A stretch of 64,000 nucleotides of DNA from Streptomyces scabiei 87.22. GTDB lineage: Bacteria > Actinomycetota > Actinomycetes > Streptomycetales > Streptomycetaceae. The notes under the pieces were generated by a model. That model searched no databases. It was not told the DNA's origin and saw nothing but the letters and a program-made list of their open reading frames with translations. Positions 55,717-64,000 of the stretch are shown here, piece after piece (position 1 is the stretch's first letter; each line of letters starts with the position of its first letter). Made by a program: the position numbers and the translations under genes. The stretch lies in NCBI RefSeq assembly GCF_000091305.1, contig NC_013929.1, positions 4,154,001 to 4,218,000 of the forward strand. Reading direction: 5' to 3'.

Positions 55717-56205
55717 ATGGCCGACTCCAGTTTCGACATCGTCTCGAAGGTCGAGCGGCAGGAGGTCGACAACGCCCTCAACCAGGCCGCCAAGGAGATC
55801 TCGCAGCGCTACGACTTCAAGGGCGTCGGCGCCTCGATCTCGTGGTCCGGCGAGAAGATCCTGATGGAGGCGAACTCCGAGGACCGGGTCAAGGCCATCC
55901 TCGACGTCTTCCAGTCCAAGCTGATCAAGCGCGGGATCTCCCTGAAGTCGCTGGACGCGGGTGAGCCCCAGCTGTCCGGCAAGGAGTACAAGCTCTTCGC
56001 GTCGATCGAGGAGGGCATCTCCCAGGAGAACGCCAAGAAGGTGGCGAAGATCATTCGCGACGAGGGCCCCAAGGGCGTCAAGGCCCAGGTCCAGGGCGAC
56101 GAGCTGCGCGTCAGCTCCAAGAGCCGTGACGACCTGCAGGTCGTGATCAGCCTCCTCAAGGGCAAGGACTTCGACTTCGCGGTGCAGTTCGTCAACTACC
56201 GGTGA
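55717..56205 (+). CDS. YajQ-like nucleotide-binding protein (UPF0234)
   Basis: A 162-residue protein starting at ATG 55717 (MADSSFDIVSKVERQEVDNA) with AAGGAG upstream. The sequence is diagnostic for YajQ/UPF0234 (DFKGVGASISWSGEKILMEA). Members in proteobacteria bind cyclic di-GMP; whether this one does is not shown. It follows tRNA-Tyr in the Streptomyces core order. Confidence 0.95.
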   Translation: MADSSFDIVSKVERQEVDNALNQAAKEISQRYDFKGVGASISWSGEKILMEANSEDRVKAILDVFQSKLIKRGISLKSLDAGEPQLSGKEYKLFASIEEGISQENAKKVAKIIRDEGPKGVKAQVQGDELRVSSKSRDDLQVVISLLKGKDFDFAVQFVNYR

Positions 56206-56257
56206 TCGTCCGCGCGCGGACCCGGGCCGGACCCGGGTTCGCGTGCGACGGGTGTGC

Positions 56258-56524
56258 TCAGCGGCGCGAGTGGCCGAACAGGATGCGGTAGGCGATCAGC
56301 AGGACCAGGGAGCCGCCGATCGCTGCCGCCCAGGTGGCACCGTCGTAGAAGTTCTCGGAGATCGGGCGGTCCAGCCAGCGGGCGGAGATCCAGCCGCCGA
56401 TGAACGCGCCCGCGACCCCGATGAGGGTCGTGCCGATGAAGCCGCCCGGGTCCCGGCCCGGCAGCAGGAGTTTGGCGATGGCGCCGGCCAACAGCCCCAG
56501 AACGATCCAGCCGATGATGCTCAT
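56258..56524 (-). CDS. GlsB/YeaQ/YmgE-like membrane protein
   Basis: An 88-residue protein starting at ATG 56524 (MSIIGWIVLGLLAGAIAKLL). Three hydrophobic segments with Gly-rich packing motifs are typical of the GlsB/YeaQ/YmgE family (transglycosylase-associated proteins). Stress-related roles have been proposed for the family. Convergent with yajQ. Confidence 0.88.
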   Translation of the reverse strand: MSIIGWIVLGLLAGAIAKLLLPGRDPGGFIGTTLIGVAGAFIGGWISARWLDRPISENFYDGATWAAAIGGSLVLLIAYRILFGHSRR

Positions 56525-56676
56525 GCCGTGAACCTGCCCTTTCGTGCCGTACAGCTGCGCCGGCCGTGCTGTGTTTCCCCCCACACGGGGGCCGGGCACC
56601 GTGTCGTCCCGTCCTGTTGTCCGGGAGGACGCCGACGCGCCATCCGGTGGTTGCGGTGGTCAGTAGGGTGCGGCGC

Positions 56677-57933
56677 ATGACACAGGCCGGATCGGGCGCC
56701 GAGCTGCGCCGCACGCTCGGGGTGGGGGACGCGGTGGTCGTCGGCCTCGGGTCGATGGTCGGCGCGGGGATCTTCGCCGCGCTGGGGCCCGCCGCGCGTG
56801 CGGCCGGGTCGGGGCTGCTGATCGGACTCGCGGCCGCGGCCGTGGTGGCGTACTGCAACGCGATGTCGTCGGCGCGGCTGGCGGCCCGGTACCCGGCGTC
56901 GGGCGGCACGTACGTGTACGGGCGTGAGCGGCTCGGCGCGTTCTGGGGGTATCTGGCCGGCTGGGCGTTCGTCGTGGGCAAGACGGCCTCGTGCGCGGCG
57001 ATGGCGCTCACCGTGGGGACGTACGTGTGGCCGGGGCAGGCGCACGCCGTGGCGGTGGCGGCCGTGGTGGCGCTGACGGCGGTGAACTACGGCGGCGTCC
57101 AGAAGTCGGCGTGGCTGACGCGGGTGATCGTGGCGGTGGTGCTCGCGGTCCTCGCCGCCGTGGTGGTCGTGTGCCTGGGTTCCGGGGAGGCGGACGCGGG
57201 ACGGCTGGGCGGCGGCGCCTCGGGGGGCGTGGGCGGGGTGCTGGAGGCGGCCGGGCTGCTGTTCTTCGCGTTCGCCGGGTACGCGCGGATCGCGACCCTG
57301 GGCGAGGAGGTGCGGGATCCGGCGCGCACCATCCCGCGCGCGATCCCGCTCGCGCTGGGCATCGCGCTGGTCGTGTACGCGGCTGTCGCCGTCGCGGTGC
57401 TCTCGGTGCTGGGCTCCGGCGGGCTGGGGCACGCCACCGCGCCGCTGGCCGACGCGGTGCGGGCGGCCGGGGTGCCGGGGCTGGTGCCCGTGGTGCGGGC
57501 GGGGGCCGCGGTGGCCGCGCTGGGGTCGCTGCTGGCACTCATCCTGGGCGTCTCCCGCACCACCCTCGCCATGGCCCGGGACCGGCATCTGCCGGGCGCC
57601 CTGGCCGCCGTGCACCCGCGCTTCCAGGTGCCGCACCGCGCCGAGCTGGCCGTCGGTGCCGTGGTCGCCGTACTGGCCGCCACCGTCGACGTCCGGGGGG
57701 CGATCGGGTTCTCCTCCTTCGGCGTCCTGGCGTACTACGCGATCGCCAACGCGTCGGCCTGGACGCTGGGTTCGGCGCCCCTCGCGCGCGTGGTGCCGGT
57801 GATCGGGCTGGCGGGGTGCGCCGTCCTGGCGTTCGCGCTGCCGGCGGCGTCGGTGGGCGCGGGCGCCGCCGTCCTGGGCGTGGGGGCGGCGGCGTACGGC
57901 GTACGGCGGTGGTGGGCCGGACGCAGCGGGTAG
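56677..57933 (+). CDS. APC-family amino acid permease
   Basis: A 418-residue membrane protein starting at ATG 56677 (MTQAGSGAELRRTLGVGDAV). The N-terminal helix VVGLGSMVGAGIFAALGPAA is the APC hallmark, with about 12 membrane segments. TAGGGT ends seven bases before the ATG, so the transcript is probably leaderless. Substrate cannot be told from sequence alone. Confidence 0.88.
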   Translation: MTQAGSGAELRRTLGVGDAVVVGLGSMVGAGIFAALGPAARAAGSGLLIGLAAAAVVAYCNAMSSARLAARYPASGGTYVYGRERLGAFWGYLAGWAFVVGKTASCAAMALTVGTYVWPGQAHAVAVAAVVALTAVNYGGVQKSAWLTRVIVAVVLAVLAAVVVVCLGSGEADAGRLGGGASGGVGGVLEAAGLLFFAFAGYARIATLGEEVRDPARTIPRAIPLALGIALVVYAAVAVAVLSVLGSGGLGHATAPLADAVRAAGVPGLVPVVRAGAAVAALGSLLALILGVSRTTLAMARDRHLPGALAAVHPRFQVPHRAELAVGAVVAVLAATVDVRGAIGFSSFGVLAYYAIANASAWTLGSAPLARVVPVIGLAGCAVLAFALPAASVGAGAAVLGVGAAAYGVRRWWAGRSG

Positions 57934-57972
57934 GGCCGCTGCGGTGGACCACCCCCGGCCGGGCGACAGGCC

Positions 57973-58371
57973 CTAGAAGCGCTGCTGGGCGAAGGGCTGG
58001 TCGGAGCGGACGATCTCGCGGCCCAGGGGCATCAGGGAGACCGGCACGAGCTTGAAGTTGGCGATACCGAAGGGGATGCCGATGATCGTGACGCAGAGCA
58101 CCAGGCCCGTGACGATGTGGGTCAGTGCCAGCCACCAGCCCGCGAGGAGCAGCCACAGGATGTTGCCGACGCAGGACGGCGCGCCCGCGTCACGGCGTTC
58201 GACGGCGCTGTACCCGAAGGGCCACAGGGCGTAGACGCCGATGCGGAACGAGGCGATCCCGAACGGGATGCCGATGATCGTGATGCACAGGAGCAACCCT
58301 GCGAACAGGTAGCCGACGAAGAGCCAGAAGCCGCTGAGGATCAGCCAGATGATGTTCAGAATGGTCTTCAC
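57973..58371 (-). CDS. YccF domain membrane protein
   Basis: A 132-residue protein starting at GTG 58371 (MKTILNIIWLILSGFWLFVG). It has two internally similar halves, each with the motif ITIIGIPFGIASFR or ITIIGIPFGIANFK, as typical of YccF proteins. Its start overlaps the htpX stop (GTGA), so the two are coupled. Function unknown. Confidence 0.9.
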   Translation of the reverse strand: MKTILNIIWLILSGFWLFVGYLFAGLLLCITIIGIPFGIASFRIGVYALWPFGYSAVERRDAGAPSCVGNILWLLLAGWWLALTHIVTGLVLCVTIIGIPFGIANFKLVPVSLMPLGREIVRSDQPFAQQRF

Positions 58372-59231
58372 TGGGGGCGACCTGCCATCTTCTCGAGTCG
58401 GGCGATGCGTTCCGCCATCGGCGGATGTGTCGAGAACATCTTGGAGAATCCCTGGCCGGGCCGGAAGGGGTTCGCGATCATCATGTGGCTCGCGGTCTCG
58501 ATCCGGGGCTCCGGGGGCAGCGGCAGCTGTTTGGTCCCTGTTTCCAGTTTGCGAAGAGCACTGGCGAGAGCAAGTGGATCACCGGTGAGGTGTGCGCCGG
58601 AGGCGTCCGCCTCGTACTCCCGGGAGCGGCTGATGGCGAGCTGGATGAGGGAGGCGGCGAGCGGGCCCAGCAGCATGATCAGCAGCATGCCGAGGAGGCC
58701 GGGGCCGTCGTCGTCGTCCGAGCGGCCGATGGGGATCAGCCAGGCGAAGTTCACCAGGAACATGATCACGGAGGCGAGGGCGCCGGCGACCGACGAGATG
58801 AGGATGTCCCGGTTGTGGACGTGGCTCAGCTCGTGGCCGATGACGCCGCGCAGCTCGCGTTCGTCGAGCAGGCGCAGGATGCCGTCGGTGCAGCACACGG
58901 CCGCGTTGCGCGGGTTGCGGCCGGTCGCGAAGGCGTTCGGGGCGTCCGTCGGGGAGATGTACAAGCGGGGCATGGGCTGCCGGGCCTGCATGGAGAGTTC
59001 CCGGACGATGCGGTACAGCGCCGGGGCCTCGAACTCGCTGACCGGGCGGGCACGCATCGCGCGTAGAGCCAGTTTGTCGCTGTTCCAGTACGCGTACGCG
59101 TTCGTGCCGAGGGCGACGACGACCGCGATGACGAGGCCCACACGGCCGAACAGGCTTCCGATGACGATGATGAGTGCGGACAGTCCCCCGAGGAGTACGG
59201 CGGTCCTGAGCCCGTTGTGCCGGCGGTGCAC
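58368..59231 (-). CDS. htpX: HtpX-like zinc metalloprotease
   Basis: A 287-residue membrane protease starting at GTG 59231. N-terminal membrane segments, the active site HELSH (His133, Glu134, His137) and the downstream glutamate in REYEADASGA are intact. It removes damaged membrane proteins in the family's usual role. It is coupled to the YccF gene. Confidence 0.94.
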   Translation of the reverse strand: MHRRHNGLRTAVLLGGLSALIIVIGSLFGRVGLVIAVVVALGTNAYAYWNSDKLALRAMRARPVSEFEAPALYRIVRELSMQARQPMPRLYISPTDAPNAFATGRNPRNAAVCCTDGILRLLDERELRGVIGHELSHVHNRDILISSVAGALASVIMFLVNFAWLIPIGRSDDDDGPGLLGMLLIMLLGPLAASLIQLAISRSREYEADASGAHLTGDPLALASALRKLETGTKQLPLPPEPRIETASHMMIANPFRPGQGFSKMFSTHPPMAERIARLEKMAGRPQ

Positions 59232-59405
59232 GGTACGCCCTCCAAGTCGTGCGGCAGGGGAACCCCTTGCTTGCTGGTCGCTGTCGACTCCACCTCTCAG
59301 TGGACCTTCCCGTACTGGTCAACGCCAGGCGGGAGGCACTAGTTCCCTTGTGCGCGCGGCCCTGCCGGTGGGCCGTCCGGGTGGGGCGGGCCGGCCGCCC
59401 GGGCC

Positions 59406-60992
59406 CTAGAAGAGACCGATGCCCGCGAAACGCAGGACGAGCTGGGGTGCGCCGGACAGCACGATGCCGGCGATGCCGGTCAGGGCGAGGGCGGCGGTCA
59501 GGGGCGCCGGGACGCGGTGCGGGGCTGCCGCGCCGGCGCCTTCGGCGTCCTCCTCGCGGGCGCGGAACAGCAGCGCCGTCCACCGGAGGTAGTAGAAGAG
59601 GGCGATCACCACGTTGACGGCCATCACCACGGCCAGCCAGCCGAGGCCCGCGTCGACGGCCGACGAGAAGACGGTGACCTTGGCGAACAGACCGATGACG
59701 CCCGGCGGCAGTCCCGCGAGGCAGAGCAGGAAGAAGGCCAGGAGCAGGGCGGACAGGGGACGGGAGGCGTGCAGACCGCGGTAGTCGTCGAGACGGTTCA
59801 GGGTCCTCGTACGGCCGACCAGGGCGGCCACGGCGAAGGCGCCCAGGTTCACCACCGCGTACATCAGGGCGTACGCGACCGTGGAGCCGACGGCCTGCCG
59901 GGCGTCCTCGGTGTTGTCGGCGTACGCGGCCGCCGCGATCGGGACGAGCAGGTAGCCCGCCTGGCCGACGGAGGACCAGGCGAGCAGCCGGACCGCGCTG
60001 TACGCGCGCGTGGAGCGCTGAGCGAGCGCGCCCAGGTTGCCGACGGTCATGGTCAGCGCGGCCAGGGCGACGAGGGCGGGGCCCCAGATGTCGGCGTACG
60101 ACGGGAGGGCGACGACGGTGATGAGGATCAGCCCGGAGAAGCCGACCGCCTTGCCGACGACCGACAGGTAGGCGGCCACGGGCAGGGGGGCGCCGACGTA
60201 GGTGTCGGGGACCCAGAAGTGGAAGGGGACCGCGGCGGTCTTGAAGGCGAAGCCGATGAGGGTGAGGACGACGCCGGCCTGAGTGAGGGTGTGGAACTGG
60301 CCGTCGACGTCCTGGACGCGGTCGGCGATCTCGGTGAGGTAGAGGGTGCCGGTCGTAGCGTAGACGAAGCTGATGCCGAGCAGGCTGACGGCGGTGGCGG
60401 TGACGGACGACAGGAAGAACTTCAGGGCGGCCTCGGAGGACCGCCTGTCGCCGAGCCGGATGCCGACGAGGGCGAAGGCGGGCAGCGAGGCGACCTCCAG
60501 CGCGACGACGAGGGTCGCGAGGTCGCGGGAGGCGGGCAGCAGCGCCGCGCCCGCGGCGGACGACAGCAGCAGGAACCAGAACTCCCCGGCGGGCAGGGCC
60601 TTCCGGTCGTCGTTCAGGGCCGTCGACGACAGCAGGGCGGTGAGGAGGGCGCTGCCGAGCACGAGGAACTGGACGACGAGGGTGAAGCGGTCGGCGGTGT
60701 AGCTGCAGACGTCCGGGGAGCCGGTCAGGCAGAAGGTGGCGCGGTCGCCGTCCAGGAGGGGCAGCAGGGCCAGCAGGGAGACGGCGAGGCCCGCGACGGA
60801 GACCCAGCCGAGCAGGGCCTTCCTGCGGTCGTCGGTGAAGAGGTCGGCGACGAGCACGGCGAGGCCGACGACCGCGGCGATCGTGGGCGGCGCGATCGCG
60901 ACCCAGTCGACCGACTGCACGACGGACTCGGCCAGGGTCTGGACGGGGACCGGGGCGTGGGCCGGGACCGGCTGCTGGGCCAAGGGGCTCAA
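59406..60992 (-). CDS. nuoN: NADH-quinone oxidoreductase subunit N
   Basis: NuoN (528 residues), one of three antiporter-like proton-pumping subunits of complex I. It starts at TTG 60992 behind GGAGG and overlaps the nuoM stop (TTGA). About 14 membrane segments are present, with the conserved charged sites of the family in AFKTAAVPFHFWVPDTYVGA. Last gene of the nuo operon. Confidence 0.95.
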   Translation of the reverse strand: MSPLAQQPVPAHAPVPVQTLAESVVQSVDWVAIAPPTIAAVVGLAVLVADLFTDDRRKALLGWVSVAGLAVSLLALLPLLDGDRATFCLTGSPDVCSYTADRFTLVVQFLVLGSALLTALLSSTALNDDRKALPAGEFWFLLLSSAAGAALLPASRDLATLVVALEVASLPAFALVGIRLGDRRSSEAALKFFLSSVTATAVSLLGISFVYATTGTLYLTEIADRVQDVDGQFHTLTQAGVVLTLIGFAFKTAAVPFHFWVPDTYVGAPLPVAAYLSVVGKAVGFSGLILITVVALPSYADIWGPALVALAALTMTVGNLGALAQRSTRAYSAVRLLAWSSVGQAGYLLVPIAAAAYADNTEDARQAVGSTVAYALMYAVVNLGAFAVAALVGRTRTLNRLDDYRGLHASRPLSALLLAFFLLCLAGLPPGVIGLFAKVTVFSSAVDAGLGWLAVVMAVNVVIALFYYLRWTALLFRAREEDAEGAGAAAPHRVPAPLTAALALTGIAGIVLSGAPQLVLRFAGIGLF

Positions 60993-62572
60993 CGGGTGCC
61001 TCCTGCGAGGAGCTGCTGCACGGCCGGGTCGGTCAGACCGAGGAGGGCCGCGGGCCAGAGGCCGGCGAGGACGGTGAGGGCGACGAGCGGGGTCCAGGCC
61101 GCGAACTCGTACGGCTGTACGTCCGCGAGTCGCGTCCCTTCCTGCGGCTGTGTCGGGGCGGCGCCCATGCAGACCCGGCGGACCACGATCAGCAGGTACG
61201 CGGCGGTGAGGAGGGTGCCGAACGCGGCGATCGTCATGAAGGTGAGGAAGGCCGGGCGGCTGAGGCCCTCAGCGGGCTCGAACGCGCCGAACAGGGCCAG
61301 CATCTCGCCCCAGAACCCGGCGAGTCCCGGCAGCCCGAGGGAGGCGACGGCGGCGAAGGCGAGGAGGCCGCCGAGGCGCGGGGCACGGCCGTAGAGGGCG
61401 GCGCCGGTCTCCCGCGCGAGGGTGTCGAGGTCGGTGGTGCCGGTGCGGTCCTTGAGGGCGCCGACCAGGAAGAACAGCAGGCCGGTGATGAGGCCGTGGG
61501 CGATGTTGGCGAACAGGGCGCCGTTCACGCCGGTCGGGGTCATCGTGGCGATGCCGAGCAGCACGAAGCCCATGTGGCCGACGGAGGAGTACGCGATGAG
61601 GCGCTTGAGGTCGCCCTTCGCGCCCTGTTTGGCGAGGGCGAGGCAGGCGAGGGAGCCGTAGATGATGCCGACGACCGCGAAGGCGGCCAGGTAGGGCGCG
61701 AAGGTGCGGAACCCGTCGGGTGTGATCGGCAGCAGGATGCGGACGAACCCGTAGGTGCCCATCTTCAGCAGGACACCGGCCAGCAGGACCGAGCCGACGG
61801 TCGGGGCGGCGGTGTGGGCGTCCGGCAGCCAGCTGTGCAGCGGCCACATCGGGGTCTTGACCGCGAGCCCGATCCCGATCGACAGAGCGGCGACGACCTG
61901 CACGGTGGTGGTCAGCCCGGGGTGACTGTCAGTGGCGAGTGCCACCATGTCGAATGTGCCCGCCTTGACGCCGATCAGGAGCAGGCCCAGCAGCATGACC
62001 ACGGAACCGAGCAGGGTGTAGAGGATGAACTTCCAGGCGGCCTGTGTGCGTTGCTCACCGCCCCAGCGGGCGATGAGGAAGTACATCGGGATGAGCACCG
62101 TCTCGAACGCGAGGAAGAACAGCAGCAGATCGAGGACGGCGAAGGTCGCGAGGGTGCCGGACTCCAGGACGAGCACCAGGGCGACGAACGCCTTCGGGGA
62201 GGGGCCCGTGGGCGGCTTGAAGAAGGAGTAGAGCGCGCAGAGGAAGGCCAGCAGCGCGGTCAGGACCAGAAGGGGGAGGGAGATGCCGTCGATGCCGAGG
62301 TGGATGCGCACGTCGAGCGCGGGGATCCAGCTGATGTCCGTACTGGCCTGCATCTTCGACGGCTGGTCGTGGTCGAAGCCGAGCGCGAGGACGATCGCGG
62401 CGATGAGGACCGCGCCGGTCACGGTGGCCCCGTGCCGGAGCACGGCCTGCTCGGGTGACTTCCCCTTCAGCCCCGGCGGGGCCGGCACGAGAGCGGCGGC
62501 GGCACCGATGAGCGGGCCGACGACGATCAACGCCAGAAGGACCTGCATCACGGACTCGTTGATATCGATCAC
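60989..62572 (-). CDS. nuoM: NADH-quinone oxidoreductase subunit M
   Basis: NuoM (527 residues), antiporter-like complex I subunit. It starts at GTG 62572 (MIDINESVMQVLLALIVVGP), six bases after nuoL. The conserved proton-channel residues are seen in VLIPMYFLIARWGGE and VKTPMWPLHSWLPDAHTAAP. Confidence 0.96.
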   Translation of the reverse strand: MIDINESVMQVLLALIVVGPLIGAAAALVPAPPGLKGKSPEQAVLRHGATVTGAVLIAAIVLALGFDHDQPSKMQASTDISWIPALDVRIHLGIDGISLPLLVLTALLAFLCALYSFFKPPTGPSPKAFVALVLVLESGTLATFAVLDLLLFFLAFETVLIPMYFLIARWGGEQRTQAAWKFILYTLLGSVVMLLGLLLIGVKAGTFDMVALATDSHPGLTTTVQVVAALSIGIGLAVKTPMWPLHSWLPDAHTAAPTVGSVLLAGVLLKMGTYGFVRILLPITPDGFRTFAPYLAAFAVVGIIYGSLACLALAKQGAKGDLKRLIAYSSVGHMGFVLLGIATMTPTGVNGALFANIAHGLITGLLFFLVGALKDRTGTTDLDTLARETGAALYGRAPRLGGLLAFAAVASLGLPGLAGFWGEMLALFGAFEPAEGLSRPAFLTFMTIAAFGTLLTAAYLLIVVRRVCMGAAPTQPQEGTRLADVQPYEFAAWTPLVALTVLAGLWPAALLGLTDPAVQQLLAGGTR

Positions 62573-62578
62573 GCCTGC

Positions 62579-64000
62579 TCACGCTCCCGTGGCGACGACG
62601 AGGGCGGCGACCACCAGGACGACGGTGCCGGCGAGCAGCGCGCTCACATAGGTCTGGACGTTGCCGGTCTGGGCCCGGCGGACGGCCGCGCCCAGCAGGC
62701 GGGACAGGCTGCCCGCGCCGTTCACATAGGTGTCGACGACCTCGCGGTCGAGGAACCGGACGAGACGCGCGCCGGCCTCGACCGGGCGGACGAAGAGGGC
62801 CGCGTAGACGGCGTCGAGGTGGAAGCCGGCGGCGGCGTGGCGGTGCAGCGGGCCGAGCAGCCGGCGGCCCGGGTCCGCCGGGTCGGGTGCCGAGGCCACG
62901 TCCCCGTAGGCCGGGGTGTGGCCGGCGATGGCCTCCGCCTCGACCGTTCCGGCGTCCGCCTCCGGGTGGGCGGCGACGGCTCCCAGGGGGACGCGGGCGG
63001 CCTCGGCCCGGGTGGACCGCCAGGCCGCGTAGGTCAGCAGGGCGCCGATCAGGGCGGCGCCCGTGCCGAGGACGGACGTGGTCAGGGTGGGGGCCAGGCC
63101 GTCGCCGTCGAACCAGTCGGGGAGCCTGCCGTAGGCGAGCGCGCCGAAGGCGAGGGAGGGGACGGCGAGCACCCAGAGCACGGCGGTCATCGTGAGGGGC
63201 TGGCGGCCGTGGTCCGGGGCCTCGGTGCCCTTGCCGTGGAACGTGAGCAGCCACAGCCGGGTGGCGTAGGCGGCGGTGAGCAGGGCCGTGAGGACGCCGG
63301 CGACGAGGACGGTCCAGCCGGCGGCGCCGGGGACGGGCTGGGCGTGGCCGCCGGCGGCGTGCTCGGCGGCTCCGAGGACGGACTCCTTGGAGAAGAAGCC
63401 GCTGAAGGGCGGGATCGCGGCGAGCGCGAGCAGCGCCACGGTCATCGTCCAGTAGGCGTCGGGAACGCGGGCGCGCAGGTGGCCCATGCGGGACATGGCG
63501 GCCAGCGAGTTGGTGCCGGCGGCGTGGATGATCACGCCGGCCGCGAGGAACAGCAGCGCCTTGAAGGCGCCGTGGGAGATGAGGTGGAAAACGGCGGCAC
63601 CGCGGTCGCCGACGGCGAGGGCGCCGGTCATGTAGCCGAGCTGACCGATCGTCGAGTAGGCGAGGACGCGCTTGATGTCGTCCTGGGCGAGCGCGGCGAG
63701 GGCCGAGCCGGTCATGGTCACCGCGGCCATGACGGCGAGGACGACCAGGGCCGCCGAGGAGGCGGCGAACACCGGGAGGAGGCGGGCGACGAAGTAGACA
63801 CCGGCGGCGACCATCGTCGCGGCGTGGATCAGCGCGGAGACGGGGGTCGGGCCCGCCATCGCGTCGGGCAGCCAGGTGTGGAGCGGGAACTGCGCCGACT
63901 TGCCCGCGACGCCGGCCAGGAGCAGCAGGGCGATCGGCGTCGGGTGGTCGAGGCCGCCTTCGGCGACGGTCGCCAGGATCCGGGTGATGCGGAACGACCC
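62579..64000 (-). CDS. nuoL: NADH-quinone oxidoreductase subunit L, N-terminus outside window
   Basis: C-terminal 473 codons of NuoL, the largest antiporter-like subunit of complex I. The stretch AGKSAQFPLHTWLPDAMAGP and SALIHAATMVAAGVYF are diagnostic. The reading frame continues past the right edge. The final part contains the long lateral helix of the subunit. Confidence 0.96.
   Translation of the reverse strand, partial: GSFRITRILATVAEGGLDHPTPIALLLLAGVAGKSAQFPLHTWLPDAMAGPTPVSALIHAATMVAAGVYFVARLLPVFAASSAALVVLAVMAAVTMTGSALAALAQDDIKRVLAYSTIGQLGYMTGALAVGDRGAAVFHLISHGAFKALLFLAAGVIIHAAGTNSLAAMSRMGHLRARVPDAYWTMTVALLALAAIPPFSGFFSKESVLGAAEHAAGGHAQPVPGAAGWTVLVAGVLTALLTAAYATRLWLLTFHGKGTEAPDHGRQPLTMTAVLWVLAVPSLAFGALAYGRLPDWFDGDGLAPTLTTSVLGTGAALIGALLTYAAWRSTRAEAARVPLGAVAAHPEADAGTVEAEAIAGHTPAYGDVASAPDPADPGRRLLGPLHRHAAAGFHLDAVYAALFVRPVEAGARLVRFLDREVVDTYVNGAGSLSRLLGAAVRRAQTGNVQTYVSALLAGTVVLVVAALVVATGA

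Overview
This window is a chromosomal core segment of a high-GC actinomycete, almost certainly Streptomyces. The evidence is a very GC-rich third codon position, GTG and TTG starts (a TTG start on rpoB), a Streptomyces-type L7/L12, RpoB and RpoC, and a gene order (nuo, htpX, yajQ, tRNA-Tyr, rpmG, murB, aspC, tRNA-Trp, secE-nusG, rplKA, rplJL, rpoBC, rpsLG-fusA-tuf, S10 operon) that matches the Streptomyces core. The species cannot be fixed by reading alone.

Layout. 1-6067 is the S10 ribosomal-protein operon on the minus strand (L24 partial to S10), with a promoter near 6453-6480. 6477-7532 holds two small membrane-protein genes. 7626-12086 is a two-gene plus-strand operon with an apparently complete set of RNA end-healing and sealing domains: an RNA ligase fused to a P-loop kinase, followed by MJ1316/DUF504, EEP nuclease/phosphatase, 2H phosphoesterase and nucleotidyltransferase domains in one 925-residue protein. 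12096-16054 is accessory: a secreted protein, decayed GHKL-ATPase fragments, a helix-turn-helix gene with a hairpin leader, a SUKH-like gene and an orphan gene behind a tandem operator. 16048-20339 is a xylan-degrading pair (GH10 xylanase and GH115 alpha-glucuronidase). 20510-21639 is an ECF sigma factor with an anti-sigma-like partner.

21897-26273 is the str operon (tuf, fusA, rpsG, rpsL). Between it and rpoBC (32840-40328) lies 26601-32669. That stretch holds a DUF1707/DUF4190-like protein and two convergent FHA/Ser-Thr-kinase gene pairs, one of which carries a NYN/PIN-type RNase-like domain. 40975-46346 holds rplL-rplJ, a lipoprotein, rplA-rplK, nusG-secE and tRNA-Trp. 46598-51613 holds aspC, adenosine deaminase, murB, two MaoC-like dehydratase subunits, rpmG, tRNA-Met and tRNA-Thr. 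51920-57933 holds an amidohydrolase, a lipoprotein, an SDR, tRNA-Tyr, yajQ, a GlsB/YeaQ-like protein and an APC permease. 57973-64000 holds a YccF protein, htpX and the last three genes of the complex I operon (nuoL partial, nuoM, nuoN).

How it fits together. Most of the window is translation and transcription machinery with recognisable promoters, leaders and strong hairpin terminators. The accessory material sits in the gaps between these operons. The strongest candidate for an under-described system is the RNA repair operon at 7626-12086. The second is the mirrored NYN-FHA/kinase and FHA/kinase locus at 27301-32669. No CRISPR array, insertion sequence or prophage was seen.
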